Positions 13,301 to 20,399 are shown, counted from the first letter of the stretch. The stretch: 64,000 bases of DNA from Psococerastis gibbosa (GCA_963971405.1 OZ020484.1:20212001-20276000), one strand, 5' to 3'. Notes: generated from the sequence alone by a model not told the origin. Numbers and translations are program-made.

Positions 13301-15674
13301 TCTCCTCAACCCTTTTCAGTAGATGGGTCTCGCCTCGCCTTTGGACACACCCATGCCATAACAGTCGGTTTTCCCAGAGCTTGACAGTGATTTCGACAGT
13401 TTTCAACTCATCTCTGATCTGATCGTTTCTTCGCCTGCCTGTGAGAGTCACTCTAGCTACCCAGCGTAACATTCTCATCTCTTCATCAATTCCTTGTATT
13501 TTGCCCAGTTTTAGAATAGCACTAAAAATATTATCCATTTAGCAGAGACCATGTAGGAGCTAATTCATATACTAGTACAATACAGGGTGTCTCGCGAACG
13601 CAAAATACTATATATTAGGGGTGGTAAAGGGATCATTTAGAGATGGTATGAACGTTTGAGTGTTTGACCAATTAATAGAAGTCACTATTTTATATTAAAT
13701 TGGAGTAGAAATAGAATAGTTACAGGCATAAGAATGTTTATTTTTACTGTGTAGTGACTGTGAGTGTGATTGCTACTAGTGTGTAAATTGTAATGTCATG
13801 GGGTCTAGTGTATGTAGCCTCTCAAGGCTCGAAAGGTTATATTTGATTTAAAATGGGTTACCATAATCAAAAAGTACGGTATTTTAAATACCGTGAACAG
13901 CCAAACCGGGGTTTGTTAATAATGCCCATTATATTAAGTTTTACGACACAAAACAGGACAAATGTGTTGAAAAATTAAGAGGGCTTAGATATACACTTAT
14001 TTTTATGCATGCTATAAATATGTAGCTCAGCTTGTTATCCACTGACCTAGAGTGACGATGGATTTATTGGTTTATAATCGAATCAATTTACTATATATAG
14101 ATACAATAGATTATATGTAAGCTGTCGGAAAAATTTAGTGGCTTACTCTTAAGCTGGTTGAACAACTTTAGGTCACCATAGAAATTTTCAAGTGGATAGT
14201 TTTGCAATCGGAAATGAGCCCATGACAGTAGATAAAATTAAACATACTTTAAATACAGTACAGTTCCAGTTCTAGGTGATAGAAGTTCACAACAATGACG
14301 ACCAAGACTCCATTACCTGTAATATTGTAGTTTAAGCTTACATTGTATAAAGTATAATAAAAAGATATATTATTGTTGGAGCTCGTCTAGCTTTAAATTG
14401 TCAGACCCTTTTGGTGAAATGAAAAGGAAAATAGAAAACCCTAATCTAATCTAATTCAATATTTTGACAGGTTTTACAGTAAATTGTGTGAATACCCTTT
14501 TTAGCCCTCATTTCCTGGGTTAAGTCGTTGGGCAGCAGTAGCAAGGCTTCAGGTCAACACTTCATCGTAGGTACACCTAGGGTTATGAATAAGAGACATG
14601 AGCAATTCGGAAAATTTAAAATATTTTTTTGGCGGGAAGTCAATCTCTCCTGTATGGAGCTACAGGTACACCATTCTAGAGTGATGTCAGCTATTGCAAA
14701 CATGATTGGATATTAAGAGGTTGGGCAGCAGTAGCAAGGCTTCAGGTCAACACTTCATCGTAGGTGAACCTAGAGTTCTGTATAGGAGACATGGGACATT
14801 CGAAATATTTTCAAAACACATTTATGGCGGGAAGTGAATCTCTATTGTATAGAACTCTAGGTACAACATTCTAGAGTGATGTCAGCTATTACAAGTACAA
14901 TTGTGTATATTTGTTTTACTAGTTGCTTTTCGTGTTCAGTTTTAACCCTGCATTCCCCAGGAAACAACCAAACATAAGATAAGCCTAATAATCTAGACTC
15001 TAGAGGACAACCTGTCCAAGCCATCGTTGACACCCTCTCTGCAATTCTATAAGCATATATTACGTCTGAGGAGGTAAGCGGGCATTCAGGGACCAGATGT
15101 TGAAGGGCGTTCCCTTCAAACATTTCATGATGCTTTTGGGGTAGGGAAATTCGTGTTAACATAAAAATAAATCCTTTTGACAATGATTGATTGTCAAGAT
15201 AATGTAGAGTTGTGGTATAGACTCGGGCTTTCACCCGAGGTTCGAGTCCCACACTTGCTACATTTTCAGACCATGTTCCGGAGGTCATTTAAAGCAGGAC
15301 GTCCCGGACTTTTTTAGTTGAGTGTAAAAAAGCCCTAACTCCGATAGGTGGACTCAGTATTAGAACAAAAAGTCTTTATTTAATTATTTCTTTACCGTGG
15401 ATAGTCAGATAACTAACAATTGAGGACAAATGTTACACTGTTGTACAGGTACCTAATTTAACTAACTTACTAAACCCTACTAGTACAGTACCTTCCATTT
15501 GGAAAGGCTTGTCTTTCGGCTAGCTTGCATTTTTCTCGCTCGTTGAGTCCTTCGGATCATCCATCGCTCCAGTTGCTCCAACTCCACTTCTTCCATGAGG
15601 TAGTTTTCAAGTACTTGAGGATGACTGTGGAGGAAGTTCTTCACAGCCTCTACCGATAGTTCCGCTTCCGCCAT
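33..15674 (-). CDS. PDE10A: PDE10A-type 3',5'-cyclic nucleotide phosphodiesterase, 5' part of gene (8 coding exons, 3' end off window)
   Basis: Spliced coding parts are 15492-15674, 5611-5801, 5099-5234, 3655-3881, 2562-2765, 1796-2012, 1162-1358 and 33-270, together 1593 nt or 531 codons. All junctions are GT-AG with matching phase. The protein has an N-terminal leader (about 1-65), GAF-A (about 70-215), GAF-B (about 245-395, with the family NKxxxxFxxxDE motif across the exon 6/7 junction) and the start of the PDE catalytic domain (from about 430) with [10 protein letters not shown] at 503-512. H504 is the presumed general acid and H508 a presumed metal ligand. The leader ([17 protein letters not shown]) and both GAFs resemble vertebrate PDE10A more than PDE5, 6 or 11. 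Insect orthologues are often named pde-5-like. PDE10 enzymes hydrolyse cAMP and cGMP; their GAF-B binds cyclic nucleotide. The remaining catalytic domain lies left of position 33. Confidence 0.88.
417..672. repeat. oligo-G inverted repeat, interrupted by SINE
   Basis: The left part reads AGGCCGTACCCTGGATT followed by a run of about 11 G. The right part has a G run, then GAACCCC, a C run and CCTGGGTACACC. Closely similar ends occur at 12361, 21277 and 37450. The S1 SINE fragment at 458-586 separates the two halves, so the SINE landed inside this element. Confidence 0.6.
458..586 (-). mobile_element. SINE S1, 3' half, antisense
   Basis: Read on the minus strand this matches the 3' part of the S1 SINE at 15704 and 17887: CATGCTTCGGAGGGCATG, then AGTTGAGTGTAAGAGAGG, the TAGCCCTAAC-like block, and the end GGCTT...TAATAGAAC. 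The tRNA-like head with A and B boxes is absent, so it is 5'-truncated. Confidence 0.7.
1013..1112 (+). mobile_element. tRNA-like SINE head or degenerate tRNA pseudogene (S2)
   Basis: TATCTAGTGGAACGCG resembles a pol III A box, and GGTTCAAGTCCCACTCCCA is a good B box placed about 60 bases downstream, as in tRNA-derived SINEs. The stems do not close into a proper cloverleaf, so it is not called as a tRNA gene. It lies antisense in a PDE10A intron. Confidence 0.45.
1162..1358 (-). CDS. PDE10A: PDE10A exon 7 (end of GAF-B and linker)
   Basis: The acceptor is tatttgttttag before GATGATGAG at 1358, and the donor is GCAAG|GTACTG at 1162. It codes residues 387-451 plus two bases of 452. [20 protein letters not shown] completes the FxxxDE part of the GAF motif and gives the final GAF helix. 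[20 protein letters not shown] is the linker into the catalytic domain, with a block very like the vertebrate LSYHSICTSEE segment. An internal GT a few bases beyond the chosen donor would bring in a stop, and the chosen phase fits exon 8. Confidence 0.9.
1359..1795 (-). other. PDE10A intron 6, nothing else seen
   Basis: AT-rich intron sequence of 437 bp between exons 6 and 7. I see no repeat family member, coding segment or RNA in it. Confidence 0.7.
1796..2012 (-). CDS. PDE10A: PDE10A exon 6 (core of GAF-B)
   Basis: The acceptor is cttcgtgcag before GTTCCCAG at 2012, and the donor is AACAAG|GTAAAAG at 1796. One base completes a split Arg (314), then residues 315-386 follow. [45 protein letters not shown] and GVVQMVNK are the standard GAF-B blocks of GAF-containing phosphodiesterases. 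The NK of the NKxnFxxxDE motif sits at its end and the DE lies in exon 7. Confidence 0.92.
2013..2561 (-). other. PDE10A intron 5, AT-rich
   Basis: Intron of 549 bp. An AT-only palindromic stretch (about 2503-2530) lies near the donor side. I see nothing else of note. Confidence 0.65.
2562..2765 (-). CDS. PDE10A: PDE10A exon 5 (start of GAF-B)
   Basis: The acceptor is ccccgtttag before ATCGATATTTC at 2765, and the donor is TTCAG|GTGGG at 2562. It codes residues 247-313, with split Arg codons at both ends. [20 protein letters not shown] and [20 protein letters not shown] are the first helix and first strands of GAF-B, like the PDE10A NADRCALFQVDHKNKELY block. The stretch after IFDCGY is diverged, as this loop often is. 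Confidence 0.92.
2766..3654 (-). other. PDE10A intron 4
   Basis: Intron of 889 bp. It carries one copy of repeat family I (3003-3172). The rest is unremarkable AT-rich DNA. Confidence 0.65.
3003..3172. repeat. repeat family I, imperfect palindrome
   Basis: Both ends carry related inverted segments: CCAATATTCGATCCAATATA near 3023 and AATATTGGATCGAATAAA near 3145. The same layout (CCCCCTATTA, then ATTGGAAA, then a TCGGATTCGTAC-like block) recurs at 33812-34000. It is probably a small non-autonomous transposon. Confidence 0.5.
3655..3881 (-). CDS. PDE10A: PDE10A exon 4 (end of GAF-A and helix to GAF-B)
   Basis: The acceptor is aatttttag before GAAGGCGTTCGC at 3881, and the donor is GCGAG|GTAGCC at 3655. 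It codes residues 171-245 plus two bases of Arg 246. [20 protein letters not shown] and VIELWSK are the last GAF-A strands. [20 protein letters not shown] and YAQLYISI form the closing helix, and HEFLLQVAR is the connecting helix. The exon is clearly richer in GC than its flanks. Confidence 0.9.
3882..5098 (-). other. PDE10A intron 3
   Basis: Intron of 1217 bp. It contains a family F palindrome (4574-4701). I see no coding segment in the remainder. Confidence 0.65.
4574..4701. repeat. family F palindromic MITE-like repeat
   Basis: It begins TACTACCCGACCACGATGG and ends TTTTGGTTGGGTAGTA. The inner arms ATGACATTTGGAAC and GTTCCAAATGTCAT are perfect inverted copies. Related copies lie at 32047-32177 and 52411-52589, also with TTTATTCGAAAACTTGCA inside. 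It is a non-autonomous inverted-repeat element with no coding capacity. Confidence 0.65.
5099..5234 (-). CDS. PDE10A: PDE10A exon 3 (middle of GAF-A)
   Basis: The acceptor is gctatcttcag before TTCCAGACAG at 5234, and the donor is CTCCAG|GTCTGG at 5099. One base completes Ile 125, then 45 codons run to residue 170. [20 protein letters not shown] matches the PDE10A GAF-A segment VSAYVAKSRKTL, followed by PPPDW. The donor is a weaker match (GTCTGG) than the others but is the one that keeps frame with exon 4. An alternative GT farther on would shift frame. Confidence 0.8.
5235..5610 (-). other. PDE10A intron 2, nothing else seen
   Basis: Short intron of 376 bp with no recognisable repeat or RNA. 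Confidence 0.65.
5611..5801 (-). CDS. PDE10A: PDE10A exon 2 (start of GAF-A)
   Basis: The acceptor is ggttctgttttcag before TTTTGCGTGC at 5801, and the donor is the consensus AAGAT|GTAAGT at 5611. It codes residues 62-124 plus two bases of 125. [20 protein letters not shown] and [20 protein letters not shown] are the first helix and strand of GAF-A, comparable to the vertebrate LLLYELSSII...ADGFALYFL stretch. Confidence 0.88.
5966..5987. repeat. homopolymer G run (about 22)
   Basis: Uninterrupted run of G within intron 1, with no paired C run nearby. Similar runs occur near 12477, 19708 and 35895. Confidence 0.8.
6651..6884. repeat. long palindrome, MITE-like
   Basis: It begins TGAGTCGTCTAGTA and ends TACTAGACGACTCA. 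The arms extend inward about 100 bases, including TTTTTGACCAATTTTTCAGA and its inverse. Within intron 1 a transcript would fold into a long hairpin. It has no coding potential. Confidence 0.7.
7733..8336 (+). pseudogene. LINE reverse transcriptase C-terminal remnant, frameshifted
   Basis: [19 protein letters not shown] followed by RYGIVAWG is the typical end of the reverse transcriptase of Jockey or CR1-like non-LTR retrotransposons. The first frame stops at 8158. The homologous reading continues in another frame from about 8142 ([15 protein letters not shown] to ADKLFK) and stops at 8336. An AT-rich 3' region with ATT repeats follows to about 8580. It is a dead, 5'-truncated copy, and the clade cannot be fixed from this tail alone. 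Confidence 0.8.
9119..9358 (+). pseudogene. LINE ORF2 C-terminal remnant
   Basis: [20 protein letters not shown] (from 9269) resembles the Cys/His segment EETxEHxLxxCPAL that closes ORF2 of Jockey or R1-type LINEs. The first Cys pair of that motif is missing. The reading is cut exactly by the A-type MITE that starts at 9359. Confidence 0.6.
9359..9533. mobile_element. A-type MITE, intact copy (175 bp)
   Basis: It starts CTGCAGCCTGATCGAGGC and ends with the exact inverse. The perfect terminal inverted repeat is at least 28 bases and the flanks extend it (ATCGACC and GGTCGAT). The interior holds the family core TGTAAACAA...TAGCACTTTCCA...TTGTTTACA. No open frame is present. It interrupts the LINE remnant at 9119. 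Its superfamily is unknown because no clear target duplication is visible. Confidence 0.8.
9689..10275 (-). mobile_element. LINE 3' end with C-terminal ORF2 remnant
   Basis: The minus strand reads [20 protein letters not shown], then [20 protein letters not shown] and, after a one-base slip in an A run, [17 protein letters not shown] to WLLETQ and a stop at 9863. This parallels the YGIVAWG tail of the copy at 7733, so it is the same broad LINE clade. A 3' UTR ends in a short A tract (T run at 9689-9698 on the plus strand). It is 5'-truncated at an AAT microsatellite. Confidence 0.7.
10271..10308. repeat. AAT microsatellite
   Basis: About a dozen AAT units adjoining the truncated 5' end of the LINE fragment at 9689-10275. 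Confidence 0.9.
10780..10830 (-). mobile_element. LINE 3' tip with GAA-rich tail
   Basis: The minus strand reads ATAATGATCACCAATCTTCG followed by AGAAGAAGAAG. This matches the terminal part (MMIANL...) of the LINE tails at 43788 and 46974. Only about 50 bases remain. Confidence 0.5.
11008..11503. mobile_element. hAT-like MITE with 8 bp target duplication
   Basis: It begins TAGGGTTGCCA and ends TGGCAACCCTA. It is flanked by TTCATGAG (11000-11007) and TTGATGAG (11504-11511), an 8 bp duplication with one mismatch, the hallmark length of hAT elements. The interior is unusually GC- and CpG-rich at about 11120-11240 and repeats TGTCCCGGTT near both ends. I see no transposase frame. Confidence 0.7.
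12361..12533. repeat. oligo-G inverted repeat
   Basis: It starts AAGGCCGTAGCCAGGATT, has a run of about 17 G followed by TTTGAACCCCC, and ends CCTTGGCTACGGCCTC. The ends are inverted copies (GGCCGTAGCCA). Same family as 417, 21277 and 37450. Confidence 0.7.
12561..12920. repeat. long-TIR repeat E
   Basis: The left arm GGCTTTCACGGCCGGAGTC, AGAACCAGTAGAATCCGGGC and GCGGTCGACATCTTCAG is answered by the right arm CTGAAGATGTCGACCG, GGCCCATCAGCCCGGATT and TACTGGTTCTTCATT. The centre has an AAC microsatellite and a TATAAA-like block. The second copy lies at 46507-46940. The GAAGATGTCGAC...GAAACGTTTGG pattern often lies next to Penelope-like retroelements, but no reverse transcriptase is present here. 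Confidence 0.6.
13139..13541 (-). pseudogene. RTE-type LINE C-terminal remnant
   Basis: The minus strand reads [34 protein letters not shown] and [10 protein letters not shown], a familiar end of RTE/BovB-like endonuclease-reverse transcriptases (MRMLRW..., RLRWFGHV.RR, RGRPK). The open frame stops at 13188. The usual final LPYRRPP block appears in another frame just after it. It is a 5'-truncated, frame-broken copy. Confidence 0.75.
14530..14902. repeat. tandem pair of repeat H (about 199 bp period)
   Basis: GGGCAGCAGTAGCAAGGCTT starts at 14530 and again near 14727. Both units run through CATCGTAGGT, TTTGGCGGGAAGT or ATGGCGGGAAGTG, and end ATTCTAGAGTGATGTCAGCT. The second unit has inverted ends (CCTAGAGTTCTGTATAGGAG and its partner). 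A related single copy is at 46252. Confidence 0.75.
15202..15385 (+). mobile_element. SINE S1 copy
   Basis: It has the tRNA-like head GTAGAGTTGTGGTATAGACT (A box region) and the B box GGTTCGAGTCC. The body CATGTTCCGGAGGTCATTTA and AGTTGAGTGTAA follows, with a tail ending AGAACAAAAAGTC and T/A-rich repeats. It lies 107 bp on the intron side of the PDE10A leader exon. Confidence 0.75.
15492..15674 (-). CDS. PDE10A: PDE10A exon 1 (first coding exon, leader)
   Basis: The ATG at 15674 codes [20 protein letters not shown] and continues through [20 protein letters not shown] to SLSKWK (61 residues), then the donor AAG|GTACTG at 15492. Phase 0 joins it to FCVHADKR in exon 2. The leader matches the vertebrate PDE10A LTDEKVKAYLSLHPQVL segment. 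An in-frame TAA lies 9 bases upstream of the ATG, so this is the start. An acceptor (TTCTTGCTGTTATAG) just above 15685 implies a separate 5' UTR exon farther right, which I could not locate. Confidence 0.88.
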
Positions 15675-15685
15675 GATGCGTTATA

Positions 15686-15703
15686 CTATAACAGCAAGAA
15701 AAA
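15686..15703 (-). promoter_or_regulatory. splice acceptor of first coding exon, abutting a SINE
   Basis: On the minus strand this is TTTTTTCTTGCTGTTATAG, a good polypyrimidine tract and AG, directly followed by the 5' UTR end and ATG of exon 1. The S1 SINE at 15704 begins immediately beyond it, so any branch point must lie in or next to SINE sequence. Confidence 0.6.
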
Positions 15704-15925
15704 AGGACATGTAGAGCAGTGGTACAGACTCCGACTTTCACTCGAAAGGTGTTTGATTCGAGTCCCACACTTGCTACTTTTTCTGGTCATGCTTCGGTGG
15801 CATGTAAAGCAGGCGGTCCCGGGTCTTCGTAGTTGAGTGTAAGAGAGGGCTATATAGCCCTAACGCCGCTAGGTTGGCTTAGTAATAGAACCAAAAAGTC
15901 AATATTTATTTATTTATTTATTTAC
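15704..15925 (+). mobile_element. SINE S1 copy, near full length
   Basis: It starts GGACATGTAGAGCAGTGGTA. The B box region is GATTCGAGTCCCACAC. The body TCATGCTTCGGTGGCATG, GCGGTCCCGGGTC and AGTTGAGTGTAAGAGAGG follows, then TAGCCCTAACGCCGCTAGG and a TTTA repeat tail. It is antisense to PDE10A and touches the acceptor of exon 1. Confidence 0.8.
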
Positions 15926-16598
15926 TTACTTAAAACAATACCGTACTACAGATAATTTATATTATAGCGCTTTTAGAGACCCAGCTGTCCTATGGGCCCA
16001 CACCGTGGCCTGGGACTGTGTCCAACCATGCTACTACTACAGACCCAGATCATGACGAAATACATTTTTTTAAAGCTAGCAAGCCTCTAATTTTCCAGGC
16101 AATGCGTTTATAAGAATAGGAACACTGCATACAATATATTACTACGAATCATTAATGTGAATCACTTAATGTGCTTTACGTGTGAACTGAGGACGCAGTC
16201 TCTGATATACGAACCAAAAATAGGCAAACGGGTGGAAATATTTTTTCTTTTGTGATTATTTTGGGTTTCATCCGGCATGATGTCGTAATTCGTAATATCA
16301 TTTCAATCATATGTTGAAACCTTTGGATGTGCACCGACTATGGCGTTAAAGGTTGGCAGAATACTGCGCCCAGAAACTAGGAGCCCTCGGACATGAAAAA
16401 GTAAGTAAAGTAAGTAAGTTGAAAAATGTATTGTGCAGTATAAGGCACCTGCAGCGATTATAATACCAGTGTTTATCTCCTGGTTTTAAAAATGTAAACA
16501 AGATAATTTTATAATGGAAAGTGCTATTCAAAATTTGCTTGTTTACAGTTAGCCTATAATCCTAGGGTATTTATTTAAGGCGCGGTTTCCACCGACCT

Positions 16599-16912
16599 GC
16601 AGCCTGATCGAGGCGATTATAATACCGGTATTTATTTAATCCCCTGGTAATAAAAATGTAAACAAGATAATTTTATAATAGAAAGTGCTATTCAAAATTT
16701 GTTTGGGCGGGGATTCCACCAACGTCAATAGTGATAGTAAATGTAGTTTTGACGTGGTAGCAGACATTTTTAGTATGTCTTTAATGTCTGCTACCACGTC
16801 AAAACTACATTTACTATCACTATTGACGTTGGTGGAATCCCCACTTTGTTTACAGTTATAATCCTAGGGTATTTATTTAACCCCAGTATTATAATCGCCT
16901 CGATCAGACTGC
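16599..16912. mobile_element. A-type MITE inserted in the left arm of B
   Basis: GCAGCCTGATCGAGGCG to CGCCTCGATCAGACTGC splits the B arm between ACCGACCT and TGCTAGTGC; the uninterrupted partner arm at 17236-17261 proves the insertion. The target duplication is at most TGC and is ambiguous. It is itself split by the C element. Confidence 0.8.
16706..16844. mobile_element. C hairpin MITE inserted in the inner A element
   Basis: GGCGGGGATTCCACCAACG to CGTTGGTGGAATCCCC is an almost perfect hairpin of 139 bp with GACGTGGTAGCAGACATT on each arm. TTTG flanks it on both sides (16702-16705, 16845-16848), and joining the flanks restores the A core AATTTGTTTGTTTACAG. Confidence 0.8.
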
Positions 16913-17095
16913 TGCTAGTGCTAAATACAAATACGGTGACGCGGTAACAGATATTCAAGACTTAGGTGGGGTTTCCACCGACCTCGCATTGCAGAATGCA
17001 AATTACATTGACGGAAATTTGAATTTTTCATTTTATAGAAATCTATTAAAATGTTTGCTCTTAACATATCCCATGAAGCCATTTTTTAATTTTAG

Positions 17096-17124
17096 TTTGT
17101 TTGTTTGTTTGTTTGTTTGTTTGT
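17096..17124. repeat. TTTG microsatellite
   Basis: About seven TTTG units inside the B element. The copy at 53222 has only two to three units here. Confidence 0.9.
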
Positions 17125-17886
17125 GATTTTACTTTATGATCATTGATCAATTTTAACAATGGCATAGAGTAAAACAAACATTTACGCCCAATAGTCTTGA
17201 ATGTCTGTTACCACGTCACCGTATTTGTATTTAGCACTAGCAGGTCGGTGGAAACCGCGCCTAACCCCGGTATTTATTTAATCCCCTGGTAGTAAAAATG
17301 TAAACAAGATGATTTTGTAATGGAAAGTGTTATTAAAAATTTGATTGTTTACAGTTATAATCCTAGGGTATTTATTTAACCCCGGTATTATAATCGCCTC
17401 GATCAGGCTGCAGGTAGATTGTCGTTCTGTACTAGGCTTAAATTCACTTTTCAATGCACAAATTCACAACTCAATACACTTTTTATTTTATTCTGGGTTG
17501 GTACCTACCTCGAACACAGTTACATGCAGTATTAATAGGCTACAACACTTCAAAAAGGTTTTATAAAAACTATCAATCTCTTTTTAGTAGGCTAGGTAAT
17601 GGAGCTTTAAAAATTTATGGTAAAAGTTGGAACTTGGCTTTTAAAAACTTTTCTCATAGCGAATAATTTTTAATAAAATACGGCATAGTCGGGATATGGG
17701 TGAAATATCGCAATTCAACTGGGCTACAACTCTCGAGGGTGAAATTAAGCCATAATTAAGAAATAACAATTTTATAGAATCGCATTCTACAATGAATGTA
17801 TTGTGTGCCTTTTGTTTTTGAAAACATTAATTTACCCTTTTACATCTGCTGGATGGTTTCTATAATGATGATTATGATGACATGTC

Positions 17887-18101
17887 AGGACTTGTAGAGT
17901 ATTGGTACGGACTCTGACTTTCACCCGAAAGGTTGTTCGTTCGAGTCCCACACTGGCTACATTTTCTGGTCATGCTTCGGAGCTCATATATAGCAAGTGG
18001 TCCCGGGTCCCTCTAGTTGAGTGTAAGAGAGGACTTTATAGCCCTAACGCCACTAGGTTGGCTTAGTAATAGAACAAAAAGTCAATATTCTTTTATTTAT
18101 T
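17887..18101 (+). mobile_element. SINE S1 copy, near full length
   Basis: Head AGGACTTGTAGAGTATTGG, B box GTTCGAGTCCCACACTGG, body TCATGCTTCGGAGCTCAT and AGTTGAGTGTAAGAGAGG, then AGTAATAGAACAAAAAGTC and a TTTA-rich tail. It is the best full-length reference for the family here. Confidence 0.8.
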
Positions 18102-18529
18102 ACACGTTCCCATCTAGTTCATAATATAATACAACTGCTAGTATTAGGTACCTCATTATATTCCATTTAAAGGAGGCCAAGCCGAAAAGATAGAAATCCA
18201 TTCCAGAAAAATTTCACTTCGGTACAGCGATACATGTAGGGATCCAACGAGTGGAACTTATCGTAGTCAAATTCTCCCGGAAAATGATATCTCCTACTAC
18301 CTACATTCTCCCGGAAAACGATATCTCCTACTACCTCAACTCTAATCATTGCAAATGCGGATGATCTACATGTCATATCGTTGTTTTAGTACGTAGCATT
18401 GGATACAATACCAACAGTATTGTTTCGCAAATGAAACGTCATCTACAAAATTGCCTTCTCTATGTAGGTTATTGCTTTCCTATTTACATGTTAGTATAGT
18501 ATATTACTAGAGTTATATTTTATATTCAA

Positions 18530-18880
18530 TCTTGTAAGGAAACCTTTGTGATGGACACAATTTTCGATTCCAAGAATTCAATGGGTTTATAGGTTTCGTG
18601 GTCTCATGCAGAAACCAAAAAATGTGGTTTTTACGAAATGTCTGTCTGTTGGTCGGTCTGTCTGTCCGTCAATTTTTGGGAAAACTTCTCGATGCATTTC
18701 CAACCATTTGGTTTAAATTCACATATATTGTAGTCGTTATCAATGTAAACCAAACCACTAGGTCACTTCCCCCTTAATAGCTTGGCCCGAAAAGCAAAAC
18801 AATTTTCTTGAAAAATGACTATAAAATAATTTTTCTGTAGACTAACCAAACAGGATGCTTTCCCAAATAACGTTTAAATT
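18530..18880 (+). repeat. D repeat, diverged copy
   Basis: TTGTAAGGAAACCTTTGTGA, TTTTCGATTCC, then TGGTTTTTACGAAATG followed by TCTG/TCGG repeats match the D units at 48551 and 49612 with many changes. Its downstream part has CTTCCCCCTTAATAGC and GCTTTCCCAAATAACG. Confidence 0.65.
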
Positions 18881-20235
18881 TTTAACAATTTTTGTTGTTT
18901 GTAATATATATATATAATTTATTGCATTACCATGCCGTTATTAGTGTGTACTGTTATATACTGTGTGCGTCCATTTCAGACTTTGCAATTGTCTCATAGA
19001 TCAATCGATGCTTTAGAATAGGGGAAACCCACCCGAGATTTAACCCTAGTAGGACAATTAGGTTTATGTATGCCCCTGTAACCGTCAATTTACTGGGTTC
19101 CACACTAAACACACAGTAGGCTATACTGCATGTAACCGCCACGCTTTTAGGCCGGGTAGCCTATCGCATCAGCTAATCTTACGTGAAAATACTGAGCATA
19201 GAGATGAATAGCTTAAGATTATTGCACATTACATACGAGCTAAATATTTTCTTATGTAAATTGTAAAATTGTGCTTACACGGTGTGTTCGTAGCAGACCA
19301 TTGGTGTAAGCTAGAGCAAGCTCTAAGCTCCAGGCTTAAAATTTGCTTTGATGTAGAGGCTCTTTGATGTTTCGGTCAATTATTAATATTTACAGTAAGC
19401 TGGTATCGGTACTACTGCTAACAAAGTCACAAGGCACCACAAGGTGTACTGTACCATACTGTACATGAATTATGAATACTCCGTGTGTCGATATTACCGA
19501 TATTACGCCTGCTTGCTAACCTCCCAGCTACATACTATATCTTACTAGCAATTTTAGATACTTCGCACTATTATATAGCCCAGTCAATGAACGCTCAAAA
19601 AAAAAGGTATAGAGGGAGTTGGAGGGAACACAATTTTTGACTTCGTAACTTTGTTTAGACTAGTTAGGATGTGAACATATCAAAAGTCCTCACTCGTAGC
19701 CCTTGAGCCGGGGGGGGGGGGGGGGGCTTTGAAGGTACCGCCTTTTGGTTTTTCGCTTATATTTCGGAAATTATGGGCACCAGCGATATTTCTGCTCCAT
19801 ACCAAATTAATGCTGATTAAATTTGCTACAATTTATATGAAGTAAAGTTTTTTGATATCTTGCATAGTTTTCGTGTGTTTTATCCACTAACGGCGTGCAA
19901 GATCAAGACGTTCTTGAAACTGCTGAAGCTCTTGGGATGAGAAATAGGAAATACTTTTCTTCCCGCGTCGAGGCTTGATGAAACAAATGTCCTTAATTGC
20001 GCATCAGCTCAAGCCATCAACAGGACTACGCGATCGACATCTGAACACACAATGCCGACAGGTAATGTTTACGAAATGACTTCCCCACACCGAGGGAGCA
20101 GCAAAACAGCATTCCCTCCGAACGTTTCTGTAAGTTCAGCCGCGGCTGAGAAATAACCTGCCTCATAAGACGTATAGGTGGAAGACAAGAACTACCTGGA
20201 CCCAGTCCGAAATTAGCTAACAGCTGCATCGGAGG

Positions 20236-20340
20236 ATATCCTAAAAAATATTTTAAGCAAAACAGACTTTGCCAGCGCAAAGTGTGGCTGCAAAAAAGCA
20301 AGCCTCAAATACCCCCCACTATGTAAAAATTGTCAGTGCC
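20236..20340 (+). pseudogene. cysteine-rich C-terminal relic, probably transposon-derived
   Basis: The plus strand reads AKCGCKKASLKYPPLCKNCQ, resembling a CxCxKxxLxCxxxCxxC block that recurs in insect repeat-encoded proteins, with one Cys replaced by Tyr. Upstream reading in the same frame is broken by stops. I do not recognise the parent family with confidence. Confidence 0.3.
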
Positions 20341-20399
20341 TCGCTCAGAAGAGAAGAGGAGGATCCACATGCCATTTTTCTACAGAACAAGGGGCATGG

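Larger units (their letters stand above)
5802..15491 (-). other. PDE10A intron 1 (9.7 kb), transposon-rich
   Basis: This intron separates the leader exon from the GAF-A exons. It holds a 22-base G run, the 6651 palindrome, four LINE remnants, an A-type MITE, a hAT-like MITE, long-TIR repeat E, a tandem H repeat and an S1 SINE. The remaining gaps (about 5990-6650, 6885-7690, 8571-9118, 10310-10780, 11512-12360, 13542-14520 and 14903-15201) show only AT-rich sequence with no coding or RNA signal I can support. Confidence 0.7.
16579..17261. mobile_element. B element, PIF/Harbinger-like, itself interrupted
   Basis: It begins GGCGCGGTTTCCACCGACC and ends with the exact inverse. It is flanked by TAA at 16576-16578 and 17262-17264, which fits the 3 bp TWA duplication of PIF/Harbinger elements. 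The long inner arms (TAGTGCTAAATACAAATACG and GTCTTGAATGTCTGTTACCA) pair with each other. A second, inner GGTTTCCACCGACCTCGC end near 16978 shows it is a composite. It also contains TTTG and an A-type insertion. There is no transposase frame. Confidence 0.75.
16451..17411. mobile_element. outer A-type MITE copies, split by nested insertions
   Basis: It begins GCAGCGATTATAATACCAG and ends ATCGCCTCGATCAGGCTGC, both A-family termini. A core copy precedes the B insertion (TGTAAACAAGATAATTTTA) and another follows it. Without B the region is about 275 bp, 100 bp longer than the intact copy at 9359, so it looks like two A copies fused at the CCGGTATT motif. Confidence 0.7.
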
